Assembly (NCBI RefSeq): GCF_025152745.1 | Contig: NZ_CP104043.1 | Location: 1-64,000, forward strand | Source: Rhizobium sp. WSM4643 | GTDB taxonomy: Bacteria; Pseudomonadota; Alphaproteobacteria; Rhizobiales; Rhizobiaceae | Reading direction: 5' to 3' | Length of the DNA stretch: 64,000 bases | Shown here: piece by piece, positions 1 through 7,647 of the stretch | Layout: the number at the start of each line of letters is the position of its first letter | How positions within the stretch are numbered: the stretch's first letter is position 1 | The notes under the pieces: generated by a model | What the model was told of the DNA's origin: nothing | Seen by the model: the letters and a program-made list of their open reading frames with translations, nothing else | Databases searched by the model: none | Translations under genes and position numbers: made by a program

Positions 1-1197
1 TTGGACAACATTAGCGTATCGACGACAGATGTACGGATCGAGCGGCATGCGAACCAGCTTTCGCGGCAACTGAAGCTCCTCCGCGACAAGCTGTTTCCGC
101 CGCTCTCGCAAAAGACGCTACGAACATTCTCCTCCGGCGAGGCGGCCCAGATGATCGGCGTCTCGGACGGCTATCTTCGCCAGCTTTCGCTGGATGGCAA
201 GGGACCGCAGCCGGATCTTGCCCAGAATGGCCGGCGTTCCTACACGCTCGGCCAGATCAACGAATTGCGCCAATATATGGCCAAGCTCAAGCCGAAGGAT
301 GCGCTTTCCTATCAGCCTTGGCGCCGCCCTGGCGAAAAGCTGCAGACGGTTGCCGTCACCAATTTCAAGGGTGGCTCGGCCAAAACTACGACGACGCTCT
401 ATCTGGCTCAGTATCTGGCGCTGGCGGGTTACCGGGTGCTTGCCATCGATCTCGATCCGCAAGCTTCGCTCTCTTCCATGCTGGGCGTTCAGCCCGAATT
501 CGATCTTTCCGAAGGCGATACGCTCTATGGCGCAATTCGCTATGATGAGGGCCGCAAGCCGCTGAAGGAGATCGTCCGCAAGACCTATTTCGACGGGCTG
601 GATCTGGTGCCGGGCAATCTCGAACTGATGGAGTTCGAGCATGAGACGCCACGGGCACTGAACGACCGGCAGCGGCCCGGCGAGCTGTTCTTCCGTCGCG
701 TCGGTGTCGCCATTGCCGAGGTCGAGGCCGATTACGACATCGTGGTGATCGACTGCCCGCCGCAGCTCGGTTACCTCACGCTTGGCGCCGTCTGCGCCGC
801 AACATCGCTGCTCATCACCATCCATCCGCAGATGGTCGACGTCGCTTCCATGTCGCAGTTCCTGCTGATGACTTCGGATCTGCTTTCCGTCGTGCGCAAG
901 GCCGGCGGCGACCTGCAGCATGACTTCATCAAATATGTTGTCACTCGTCACGAACCCTTCGATGCGCCGCAGTCGCAGATCGTTGCGCTGTTGCGCAGTC
1001 TTTTCAGTGACGACGTGTTGACGGCGACCATTCTCAAATCGACGGCGATCGCCGATGTCGGCTTGACCAAGCAGACGCTCTACGAGATCGAGAAGGGGCA
1101 GGTGCGCCGCTCGACCTATGACCGGGCGCTGGAATCGGTCAATGCCGCCAACAGCGAGGTTCTCGCCGGTATTCACAAAGCCTGGGGTCGAGCATGA
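1..1197 (+). CDS. repA: RepA, ParA-type plasmid partitioning ATPase
   Basis: RepA is the Walker-type ATPase of repABC replicons. It moves plasmid copies apart together with RepB and, with RepB as co-repressor, represses the operon. Seen: an N-terminal helix-turn-helix at about residues 42-70, a deviant P-loop KGGSAKT at residues 123-129 with both lysines expected of ParA proteins, an IDLDPQA switch segment near residue 150, and a VVIDCPP Walker B-like strand near residue 246. The 398-residue length is normal for the family. The frame opens with TTG at the first base of the window, so upstream sequence cannot be checked and the true start could lie outside. The end overlaps repB by four bases (ATGA), which implies translational coupling. 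Confidence 0.96.
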   Translation: MDNISVSTTDVRIERHANQLSRQLKLLRDKLFPPLSQKTLRTFSSGEAAQMIGVSDGYLRQLSLDGKGPQPDLAQNGRRSYTLGQINELRQYMAKLKPKDALSYQPWRRPGEKLQTVAVTNFKGGSAKTTTTLYLAQYLALAGYRVLAIDLDPQASLSSMLGVQPEFDLSEGDTLYGAIRYDEGRKPLKEIVRKTYFDGLDLVPGNLELMEFEHETPRALNDRQRPGELFFRRVGVAIAEVEADYDIVVIDCPPQLGYLTLGAVCAATSLLITIHPQMVDVASMSQFLLMTSDLLSVVRKAGGDLQHDFIKYVVTRHEPFDAPQSQIVALLRSLFSDDVLTATILKSTAIADVGLTKQTLYEIEKGQVRRSTYDRALESVNAANSEVLAGIHKAWGRA

Positions 1198-2189
1198 GCA
1201 GACGCGATCGCCTGAAAGGTCTTTTCGACGATACAGCGCAGGAGTTGGCCGCGGCCAACTACGAGGAACCATCCTCGCGCGGATCGGCCGGGCCGGTTCG
1301 GACGATGGCGCTGACCCTTGGCCGCATGGAGGAAGAGAGCAGGGCGATGCAGGAGGCTTTGCTCTCCGGTGAGCGCATCGTCGAGCTCGACCCTGATCTG
1401 ATCGATTCCTCCTTCGTCCGCGATCGTCTTGCCGACCAGCCCCTCGATATTGAGGATGAGTTGGTGCAGTCGATTGCCGAGAACGGCCAAGAAGTGCCGA
1501 TCCTCGTTCGCCGCCATCCCAATAATGAGGACCGCTACCAGATCGCCTACGGCCATCGCCGCCTGCAGGCGGTCAAGCTGCTCGGCCTCAAGGTGCAGGC
1601 GATCGTCCGTAAGCTCGACGATACCGATGTCGTCATCGCGCAGGGCATCGAGAATTCGGCGCGCCGCAACCTTTCCTATATCGAGCGCGCGGTCTTTGCC
1701 CTCAATCTCGAGCTGAAGGGTTTTGAGCGCCCGGTCATCATGAAAGCGCTGTCGACGGACAAGACGGAGTTATCGAAGCTGATATCTGTTGCAAAAGCTA
1801 TTCCCGCCGAGATCGTCAGGTCGGTCGGAGCCGCGCCTGGTATCGGGCGACGCCGGTGGATGGCGCTTGCCCAGGACTGGAATGGGATGACGGCCGCCCG
1901 GCTTGCGAAGCTTATTGCCTCGGGAGGTTTCATGGCGGAAGAGAGCGACCGCCGTTTCGAGCTCTTGGTTGCCGAGCTCGCCAAGAAAGAGGCAAAGCCC
2001 GAAACCACGGAATATGACTGGAAGCCGAAGAGTGGCGGCAAGATTGCCGGCCGAATCAAGAGCGCCGGCAATTCCTTCACGATCGCGTTGAAGACCGGCG
2101 ATGCGCCGGATTTCGGCGCTTACATTTCACGCCGTCTCGATGAGCTTTACGAAGCCTATCGGGCCGGCAAGTTGCAAGCAGGAGAGTAG
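1194..2189 (+). CDS. repB: RepB, ParB-type centromere-binding protein
   Basis: RepB binds the plasmid centromere (parS) and works with RepA in segregation and operon repression. Seen: a ParB N-terminal nuclease-like domain at about residues 60-150 containing YGHRRLQA and the conserved ENSARRNLSYIERA stretch, followed by a helical DNA-binding region and a C-terminal part expected to dimerise. Length 331 is usual. It starts inside the repA stop codon (ATGA), so the two proteins are translationally coupled. It is followed by a 154-base gap that carries the antisense RNA controlling repC, the standard repABC arrangement. Confidence 0.95.
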   Translation: MSRRDRLKGLFDDTAQELAAANYEEPSSRGSAGPVRTMALTLGRMEEESRAMQEALLSGERIVELDPDLIDSSFVRDRLADQPLDIEDELVQSIAENGQEVPILVRRHPNNEDRYQIAYGHRRLQAVKLLGLKVQAIVRKLDDTDVVIAQGIENSARRNLSYIERAVFALNLELKGFERPVIMKALSTDKTELSKLISVAKAIPAEIVRSVGAAPGIGRRRWMALAQDWNGMTAARLAKLIASGGFMAEESDRRFELLVAELAKKEAKPETTEYDWKPKSGGKIAGRIKSAGNSFTIALKTGDAPDFGAYISRRLDELYEAYRAGKLQAGE

Positions 2190-2199
2190 GCCGCAAAAG

Positions 2200-2249
2200 A
2201 AAAAAGCCTCCGAACGTTGCCGTCGCGGAAGCCTTTCTCATATCTGGAC
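2200..2249 (-). ncRNA. repABC counter-transcribed antisense RNA (ctRNA)
   Basis: In repABC plasmids a small antisense RNA in the repB-repC gap represses RepC and is the main incompatibility factor. Here the minus strand carries TTGACA (plus-strand 2279-2284), a 17-base spacer and GATTCT (2256-2261), giving an expected start near 2249. It ends in a stem (2206-2212 pairing with 2226-2232, extended by AA/TT and GU pairs) followed by a run of six U. The predicted RNA is about 50 nt, close to the size known for this family. The start and length are inferred from motifs only. Confidence 0.8.
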
Positions 2250-2255
2250 AATCTG

Positions 2256-2284
2256 AGAATCGCACTTCCTCGAATCACTGTCAA
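2256..2284 (-). promoter_or_regulatory. Promoter of the antisense RNA
   Basis: The minus strand shows a perfect sigma-70 -35 box TTGACA at 2279-2284 and a GATTCT -10 at 2256-2261, exactly 17 bases apart. It points away from repC into the repB end, as expected for the ctRNA promoter. Confidence 0.7.
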
Positions 2285-2343
2285 GCGTCTTCGGCATCCT
2301 TTTGGGTGGTAGGTTTCTTTTGCCTTGAGAAAAGGTGAGGGAC

Positions 2344-3558
2344 ATGGAGCCTCAATATATATCGACGCCCTTCGGGCGGCGATCGATGACGCTTGGCATG
2401 CTGGCAAGCCAGGAAAGCGCCAGCAAGGTCGATCCGGACGCATCGGTCGACAAGTGGAAGATATTTCGTGCGCTCTGCGAAGCAAAGGACATGGTCGGCG
2501 TATCGGACCGTGCCTTGGCCGTTCTCAACGCGCTATTGACCTTCTACCCGAAGAACGAGATTGCCGAGGCCAACGGTTTCGTCGTATTCCCATCGAACGA
2601 GCAGTTGTCGCTGCGCACGCATGGCATGGCCGGCACGACGCTGCGGCGGAACCTGGCAATGCTAGTGGAAGCCGGCCTGATCATCCGGCGAGATAGCCCG
2701 AACGGGAAGCGTTTTGCCCGCCGTAACGGCGAGGGCGGGCTTGGTGAGGCCTTTGGTTTCAGCCTGGCGCCGCTCCTGGTGCGCGCTCGCGAGATCGAGG
2801 CGCAGGCTGCTCAAGTGATGGCCGCCAAACTCGAATGGAAGCGCCTGAGGGAGCGCCTGACACTTTGCCGGCGTGACATCACCAAGCTCATCGAGATCGC
2901 GCTGGAAGAGGAAATTGCCGGCGAATGGATCGAGATGCAGAAGCATTTCAATCTGCTTTCGGCAAGCCTGCCGCGCCGCCCGTCGGCTGCCGAGATGGAA
3001 AGCCTGCTGGCTGATCTCGAAGCTTTCCGGCAATTGATCGTCAAGACGCTGGAATCGAAGTCGAAAACAGAAAAAACAGACGCCAATGATAACCAAAACG
3101 GTCGGCACATACATAATTCAAACCCAAACCCGCCATCTGAACTTGAACCAAGCTTCGAAACGAAGCAGGGCGCAAAGCCGGAGGAAGAACCGCAGCCGTG
3201 GCGGGAGCCGCCGAAATCCTTCCCCCTTGCCATGGTGCTGCAGGCCTGCCCGGAGATCATCGCTTACGGACCGGGCGGCGGCATTGGCAGCTGGCGGGAT
3301 CTGATGGCCGCGGCCGTCATCGTCCGTTCAACTCTTGGCGTCAGCCCCAGCGCCTATCAGCTGGCCTGCGATGTCATGGGGCCGGAAAACGCCGCCACGG
3401 TAATCGCCTGCATTCTGGAAAGGGGCGGACATATCAACTCCGCCGGCGGCTACCTGCGTGACCTGACACGGCGGGCGGAGCGTGGCGAATTCTCGCTCGG
3501 ACCGATGCTGATGGCGCTGATGCGGGCAAATGGTCCGACGGCGAGGAAAACTGGATGA
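2344..3558 (+). CDS. repC: RepC replication initiator
   Basis: RepC is the essential initiator of repABC replicons and acts at an origin inside its own gene. Seen: the family N-terminus (TPFGRRSMTLGMLA then SVDKWKIFRALCEAKD) with its winged-helix region to about residue 165, a variable charged linker at about 240-290, and a conserved C-terminal block after residue 300 ending in the LTRRAERGEFSLGPMLMAL segment. I prefer the ATG at 2344 (404 residues) over the in-frame GTG at 2335: homologues begin close to this Met, and GGTGAGGG just upstream serves as ribosome-binding site. Translation is expected to be controlled by the antisense RNA in the preceding gap. Confidence 0.95.
   Translation: MEPQYISTPFGRRSMTLGMLASQESASKVDPDASVDKWKIFRALCEAKDMVGVSDRALAVLNALLTFYPKNEIAEANGFVVFPSNEQLSLRTHGMAGTTLRRNLAMLVEAGLIIRRDSPNGKRFARRNGEGGLGEAFGFSLAPLLVRAREIEAQAAQVMAAKLEWKRLRERLTLCRRDITKLIEIALEEEIAGEWIEMQKHFNLLSASLPRRPSAAEMESLLADLEAFRQLIVKTLESKSKTEKTDANDNQNGRHIHNSNPNPPSELEPSFETKQGAKPEEEPQPWREPPKSFPLAMVLQACPEIIAYGPGGGIGSWRDLMAAAVIVRSTLGVSPSAYQLACDVMGPENAATVIACILERGGHINSAGGYLRDLTRRAERGEFSLGPMLMALMRANGPTARKTG
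3055..3135. other. Candidate replication origin (oriV) within repC
   Basis: A strikingly A-rich segment (runs such as CGAAAACAGAAAAAAC and AATGATAACCAAAAC) interrupts the otherwise GC-rich repC coding sequence. In studied repABC plasmids the origin lies in the central part of repC in just such a low-GC region. The position is inferred from base composition. Confidence 0.45.
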
Positions 3559-3619
3559 ACGGCCATGAAAAAGTTTCGCGCCAGCTGCGACGGTTAGAAG
3601 CATATGCGGCCGGTCTATT

Positions 3620-3684
3620 AGCCGTCTTGACGGCTTCCTTTCCCGTAGTTTGTTGAAAACCGCTGTTAACCATGTCATACATGG
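3620..3684. promoter_or_regulatory. Two short perfect inverted repeats between repC and the DUF1612 gene
   Basis: The 179-base gap after repC contains AGCCGTC-TT-GACGGCT (3620-3635) and CCATGT-CAT-ACATGG (3670-3684), both with perfect arms, and the 8-base palindrome GAACGTTC at 3692. The first could be a terminator stem for repC, although only a weak T-rich tail follows. The second lies 54 bases before the next start codon and could be an operator. Neither matches the usual repABC centromere pattern GTTN4GCN4AAC. Confidence 0.4.
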
Positions 3685-3737
3685 CGGAAGGGAACGTTCG
3701 TTTTGCTTCCATTTGTGGAAAACTATAAAGCTTAACA

Positions 3738-4865
3738 ATGTGCTACGATATTGACGGTGCAATGCTTCAAACCCTGCTTCCCTCCATTGCCGCGGCGGAG
3801 GATGCGGTGGCGCGGCTGGACGAACGCGTGTTACGCTCGCCCGTCGGCGGGGGATTTGCCGAACGCAGCCATTTCTTCGACGCCGCCGGCGCGCTCTGGG
3901 TGGCCGGCGAACTTGTGCATGTCGAGGATCTCGTTTTGCATGATGCGCATATGGATAGCCGCGCTCCCACCCACGAACTGACGATCGCCCATTCCGTACT
4001 GCGGGCACGTCGGCGCATCTGGACCGGCGAACCCTCCTGGGCGCTCGGTGTCTCGGGCCTTGCGACCCTAACTGCGACCGGCGGGGAGGGGAAAGTGCCG
4101 GACGCGAAGAGCCCCGCAGCTCCGGTCGAGATCGACGAGGAGGGCGAGGATGAAGATGGGCCGCTCGCTGCCGAGATGGCGGAGATCGATGCGCTTCTTG
4201 CTCGCTCACAGAAGCTGCTCGATATCCATACAGGGAAAACGCCGGCAAGCGAGTCGGCCGCCGTTACCCCGGCAAGGCGCAACGAAGATCCCCTCGGCTT
4301 GCTCGGTGACGACGAGTGGGACGAGGAACAGCGGCTTGCGGAGTGGCGGAGCGTCCTGCCTTTGACCGACAGCTTGCCGCCGGTTCTCGGCGCCATCATC
4401 CTCTTCGAAGCCTGGGAAAGGATCGAGCCGTTGCGGCGTCAGCACTGGCTCGGCGGCCTTCTGGTCGCAAGCCATCTACGCGCCCGCGGCAAGGTCGTCT
4501 CGCATCTGTTTTCTTTTTACGGCGGGCTGAAGCTGGTGCGCCATGAGCGTCGTCGGGCGCGCGATCGGGCCACGCGGCTGCAAGCCTTTCTGGAGGCGAT
4601 GCATCTGGGCGCTGCGGCCGGCCTCAAGGAAATCGACCGCTTGTCCTTAGCACGCACGCAGATGGAGCTGCGCTTCCGCGGCCGCCGTTCGAACAGCAGC
4701 TTGCCGGAGCTTGCCGATTTCATCCTGTCGCGGCCGATGGTCTCGGCGGCGATGATCGCCCGTCATCTGCGCATCACGCCGCGCGGTGCGCTGAACCTCG
4801 TCAATGAGATCGGCATTCGTGAAATTACCGGCCGGGGCCGCTATCGCGCCTGGGGCATCATCTAA
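3738..4865 (+). CDS. DUF1612/helix-turn-helix family protein
   Basis: A rhizobial family of unknown function with a DUF1612 core and a C-terminal helix-turn-helix, common on plasmids and often near repABC. Seen: an N-terminal block with EDAVARLDERV and the conserved segment VHVEDLVLHDAHMD followed by RAPTHELTIAHSVLRARRRI (residues about 56-96), an acidic low-complexity linker near 125-150, and a C-terminal part where SRPMVSAAMIARHLRITPRGALNLVNEIG (about 331-359) reads as a winged HTH. Start ATG 3738 has no clear ribosome-binding site; the in-frame ATG at 3762 is an alternative. It is probably DNA-binding, but its target is unknown. Confidence 0.8.
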   Translation: MCYDIDGAMLQTLLPSIAAAEDAVARLDERVLRSPVGGGFAERSHFFDAAGALWVAGELVHVEDLVLHDAHMDSRAPTHELTIAHSVLRARRRIWTGEPSWALGVSGLATLTATGGEGKVPDAKSPAAPVEIDEEGEDEDGPLAAEMAEIDALLARSQKLLDIHTGKTPASESAAVTPARRNEDPLGLLGDDEWDEEQRLAEWRSVLPLTDSLPPVLGAIILFEAWERIEPLRRQHWLGGLLVASHLRARGKVVSHLFSFYGGLKLVRHERRRARDRATRLQAFLEAMHLGAAAGLKEIDRLSLARTQMELRFRGRRSNSSLPELADFILSRPMVSAAMIARHLRITPRGALNLVNEIGIREITGRGRYRAWGII

Positions 4866-4913
4866 TGCATGTCGCCCAAAAGTGTGCAGCGGTTTTGGGA
4901 CAACGACATGCAT
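4865..4913. repeat. Rhizobial palindromic intergenic element
   Basis: Perfect outer arms ATGCATGTCG (4865-4874) and CGACATGCAT (4904-4913) enclose CCCAAAA and TTTTGGG. I recognise this as a common interspersed palindrome of Rhizobium genomes. It begins on the last base of the preceding stop codon, so it may also act as the transcript end. Confidence 0.75.
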
Positions 4914-4924
4914 AAAACAAAGAC

Positions 4925-4968
4925 TTAAAGCGCGTCGTATGATTCCGATTTGACGCGATGCGCTTTAA
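4925..4968. repeat. Second palindromic intergenic element
   Basis: Arms TTAAAGCGC (4925-4933) and GCGCTTTAA (4960-4968) are perfectly complementary. This type of element recurs between genes in Rhizobium and sits directly after the preceding palindrome in a gap between convergent genes. Confidence 0.65.
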
Positions 4969-5055
4969 ACGAAAACGGCCGGGCATTGACCCGGCTCGTC
5001 TCGTTTAGGTGAACACCCGATCTGCCATCCTGTCACAGATTGCAGACCGGGCGCT

Positions 5056-5084
5056 CTGCGCTTCCTTTGCCCCCAGAAGCGCAG
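5056..5084 (-). terminator. Hairpin after the Bax-inhibitor gene
   Basis: CTGCGCTTC (5056-5064) and GAAGCGCAG (5076-5084) form a perfect 9-base stem three bases beyond the minus-strand stop codon. There is no U-run, so it could be a factor-dependent terminator or an RNA-stabilising hairpin. Confidence 0.5.
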
Positions 5085-5086
5085 TC

Positions 5087-5797
5087 CTATTCCCGCTCGC
5101 CGGTGAAGTTGAGCAGAAGCTGGAAGATGTTGACGAAGTTTAGGTAGAGCGAGAGCGCACCGAAGACGGCGAGCTTCTGGTTCGATTCCTGATCAAAGTT
5201 TTCCGAATACTGTTCCTTGATATTCTGCGTGTCGTAAGCGGTCAGACCGACGAAGACGACGATGCCGATCACCGAGACCGCAAATTGCAGCGCGCTCGAA
5301 CCCAGGAAGATGTTGACGACCGAGGCGATGATGACGCCGAAGAGGCCCATCATCAGGAACGAGCCCATGCGCGAGAGGTCACGCTTCGTCGCATAGCCGT
5401 AGAGGCTGGTGGCGCCGAACATCGTCGCGGTGATGAAGAAGGTCCGCGCGATGCTCATCCCGGTGAAGACCAGGAAAACGGAGGCGAGCGACAGGCCCAT
5501 CACGGCGCAGAAGGCCCAGAAGGTGATCTGAGCGGTGCTGGCCGACATCGTCTGGATCTTGAACGAGAAGAAAAATACAAAGGCGAGCGGGGCAAGCATC
5601 ACCACCCACTTCAGCGGCGAGCCGAAGATCGGGACGTAGAGTGCCGGCGTCGAGCCGACGACAAAGGCGACGAGGCCCGTTATGACGAGGCCGAGAGCCA
5701 TATAGTTGTAAACGCGCAGCATATGCTGGCGCAGGCCTTCGTCGAAGAGGGCCTGCGAGCCGGCGACGGCGCCATAGCGGGGATTGATCGGGTTCAT
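5087..5797 (-). CDS. Bax inhibitor-1/YccA family membrane protein
   Basis: An inner-membrane protein of the BI-1 (TMBIM, UPF0005) family; bacterial members are linked to calcium leak and membrane stress, with no settled role. Seen: a short N-terminus, then about seven hydrophobic segments over 236 residues, including VITGLVAFVVGS, the ISTAQITFWAFCAVMGLSLA-like third segment, and the C-terminal family signature GLTAYDTQNIKEQYSEN. The start is supported by GGAGATCAGC before ATG. It lies 20 bases downstream of the anti-sigma gene on the same strand, so it may belong to the sigma/anti-sigma operon. The ybhL leader RNA known upstream of some rhizobial homologues cannot fit in this gap. Confidence 0.9.
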   Translation of the reverse strand: MNPINPRYGAVAGSQALFDEGLRQHMLRVYNYMALGLVITGLVAFVVGSTPALYVPIFGSPLKWVVMLAPLAFVFFFSFKIQTMSASTAQITFWAFCAVMGLSLASVFLVFTGMSIARTFFITATMFGATSLYGYATKRDLSRMGSFLMMGLFGVIIASVVNIFLGSSALQFAVSVIGIVVFVGLTAYDTQNIKEQYSENFDQESNQKLAVFGALSLYLNFVNIFQLLLNFTGERE

Positions 5798-5817
5798 GCT
5801 GATCTCCTCGGTTTGAA

Positions 5818-6585
5818 TTAATAGAGCGAGCGGGCTAGCCGTTCGGCCGCCTGGTCGAGATTGAGACCGCTATCGTCTGCGATCAGCGCATAAGCGACCT
5901 CGCCGATCTGCCAATAGGCGGCTTCTGCTTTTTCCAGCGCAAGATGACTGACCGGCTTGACCTCGAAGGCGCCCGGACGGACGGCAAAAAGCGACAGTTG
6001 CTTTCCATCTGCTTGTTCGATCGCCATCTCGACGCTGGGGCCGAATTCGGACGGGAAGATCTGCACGTCGGCGACCTTCCAATCCTTGGGCAATTCGGGC
6101 ATCACGATCGCGGTGGCGGCGCGGATATCGTCGGCGCTATAGGTGGTCGGCGTCTGCGGAGGCATCGATTGGCGGAGAGCCGCGGTCTGATAGGCGCGGA
6201 CGGCATCCTCGACATAGGCGGGTGCCGGAACGGATGCCACCACCTCGGTCGCCGAGAAGGCGCCGAAGGAATTGTGCGCCACCCAGCCGGCAGCGATCAG
6301 AATGCCGACGGCGGCAATGCGCTGCATGGAATGGAAGATACGGCCATAGGAAAGGCCACGTTCCAGCCGGCGGGCAGCATCGCGGGTCTCGGGGTGGCCG
6401 AAGGCACTTTCGCCGGCAAGCGCCAGACGCAGTTCGCCCTTCATGCTGAGGTCGGCCATGACATTGGCGGCAATCGCCGGATTCTCGGAAAGATACGATT
6501 CAACCTGGATGCGACGGGCGACATCCAGCTCGCCATCCACATAGGCGTCGAGATCGGCATCGATGATCGGATCAACTGCTTTCAT
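5818..6585 (-). CDS. Membrane-anchored anti-sigma factor
   Basis: Predicted to hold the neighbouring ECF sigma factor at the membrane. Seen: an N-terminal anti-sigma domain (DADLDAYVDGELDVARR, residues 9-25) without the HxxxCxxC zinc motif, a basic stretch, one transmembrane helix at about 89-107 (IAAVGILIAAGWVAHNSFG), and a periplasmic C-terminal domain of roughly 140 residues that could sense envelope stress. ATG 6585 lies inside the sigma gene's 3' end (14-base overlap) and is preceded by GGAGGGAA, so the pair is coupled and probably made in fixed proportion. Function is inferred from position and domain layout. Confidence 0.85.
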   Translation of the reverse strand: MKAVDPIIDADLDAYVDGELDVARRIQVESYLSENPAIAANVMADLSMKGELRLALAGESAFGHPETRDAARRLERGLSYGRIFHSMQRIAAVGILIAAGWVAHNSFGAFSATEVVASVPAPAYVEDAVRAYQTAALRQSMPPQTPTTYSADDIRAATAIVMPELPKDWKVADVQIFPSEFGPSVEMAIEQADGKQLSLFAVRPGAFEVKPVSHLALEKAEAAYWQIGEVAYALIADDSGLNLDQAAERLARSLY

Positions 6586-7111
6586 TGCCGTTCCCTCCGA
6601 TTATTCTCAGATGCGAAATCCGCGGCGTCTTCTCCTCGAATTCGCGCAGTTGAGCGCGGGCGCGGGAGATGCGCGACATCAGCGTCCCCACAGGAATGCC
6701 AAGCGCCTGGGCGGCTTCCTGGTAGGAAAGATCTTCGATCGCAACGAGGTGCAGCGCCTCGCGCTGTTCCTCCGGCAGGTCGAAGAAGGCGCCCCGCACC
6801 TGCTGCAGGCGCACGGCGTGTTCCTGGCCGGCCGGCAGCGACTGCTCGGCTTCGACAGCGGCCTCATCGTGGCGGCGCGTCAGCGATCGGTTCTGGCGAA
6901 GACGATCGATATGGGCATTGTGCAGGATGGAGAGCAGCCAGGTGCGCAGGTTGCCGCCGCTGCGGAAGCTCTTTCGCTTCTCGAAGGCGCGCACCAGCGC
7001 ATCATGCACCAGATCCTCCGCCTCGTCCGAATTGCGCACCAGTGAGCGAGCGTAGCGCCGCAGTGCTGCAAGCTGTCCAATGACATCAAAGGGGCGATCT
7101 TTGCGTTCCAT
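6572..7111 (-). CDS. ECF-type RNA polymerase sigma factor
   Basis: A group 4 (ECF) sigma factor of about 179 residues. Seen: region 2 with RRYARSLVRNSDEAEDLVHDALVRAFEK (about 16-43) and LRTWLLSILHNAHIDRLR for the -10-binding helix, and region 4 from about residue 100 with LPEEQREALHLVAIEDLSYQEAAQALG followed by PVGTLMSRISRARAQL, the -35-recognising HTH. I chose ATG 7111: the frame stays open for 22 more codons upstream, but homologues begin around this Met. It is translated with the overlapping anti-sigma gene. A GGAAT-N17-CGTAT motif immediately upstream suggests autoregulation. Confidence 0.92.
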   Translation of the reverse strand: MERKDRPFDVIGQLAALRRYARSLVRNSDEAEDLVHDALVRAFEKRKSFRSGGNLRTWLLSILHNAHIDRLRQNRSLTRRHDEAAVEAEQSLPAGQEHAVRLQQVRGAFFDLPEEQREALHLVAIEDLSYQEAAQALGIPVGTLMSRISRARAQLREFEEKTPRISHLRIIGGNGNESS

Positions 7112-7119
7112 GATTGAGT

Positions 7120-7146
7120 ATACGGAAATCCGGCGGATTTTATTCC
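7120..7146 (-). promoter_or_regulatory. Candidate ECF-type promoter of the sigma/anti-sigma operon
   Basis: The minus strand reads GGAAT (plus 7142-7146), 17 bases, then CGTAT (7120-7124). This resembles the GGAAC/CGTT bipartite promoters used by ECF sigma factors. It would place the transcript start almost on the ATG at 7111, giving a near-leaderless message, which weakens the call. Confidence 0.35.
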
Positions 7147-7297
7147 CGGGCGGCGTAAAAAAATCATGCGGGACCAAAACCCTCGCCGGATCATCTCAAA
7201 TATCCCTCTTCAGCGGCCGCGCGCCTTAAATCCGCGATTGTTTATGACAATTACATGACAGATCATGGCGCCGCTGATTTGGAGGGGAATAGAAAGA

Positions 7298-7606
7298 ATG
7301 AAGGAAAAGAAGCGGGTCTACGAAGCTCTCGTGGACGGCGCCATGGAAGGGCTGACCGATCAGGCGCTCTACGATTTCGTCAAGGCGCGTTGTCCGAAGG
7401 CCACCAGCAGGAAGATCGTTCGAGCCTCGCTTCTCGCCCTGACCGATTCTCACCTGAAGGACCGCAATATTCTCGACGTGATCTATGCGCTGGCGATCAA
7501 GCATCGGTTGGATGACGGCGTGCTGGACGACACCGAAGACGAGAGCCCCGACGAGCGGCCTCAATCCTCGCAGGCGGCCAACCAGAACATGCCTCAGCTT
7601 TCCTGA
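7298..7606 (+). CDS. Small conserved-looking hypothetical protein
   Basis: I do not recognise a named family. The 102-residue product is soluble and mostly helical (KKRVYEALVDGAMEGLTDQALYDFVKARCP-type helices), with an acidic, disordered tail from about residue 80 (DDTEDESPDE then a Gln/Asn-rich end). The ATG at 7298 is chosen over 7265 because GGAGGGG lies 10 bases upstream of it. The gene is divergent from the ECF sigma operon, sharing a 186-base intergenic region, so it could be a target or regulator of that system; this is position-based inference only. Confidence 0.65.
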   Translation: MKEKKRVYEALVDGAMEGLTDQALYDFVKARCPKATSRKIVRASLLALTDSHLKDRNILDVIYALAIKHRLDDGVLDDTEDESPDERPQSSQAANQNMPQLS

Positions 7607-7647
7607 TGCAGATCATCTGAAACGCGACGCCTGCTCTCCCGGAATGG

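Noticed and set aside
3559..3737. repABC centromere (parS) after repC
   Set aside because: No GTTN4GCN4AAC match; the palindromes there differ from the consensus.
5798..5817. ybhL leader RNA before the Bax-inhibitor gene
   Set aside because: The gap is only 20 bases, too short for the known structured leader.
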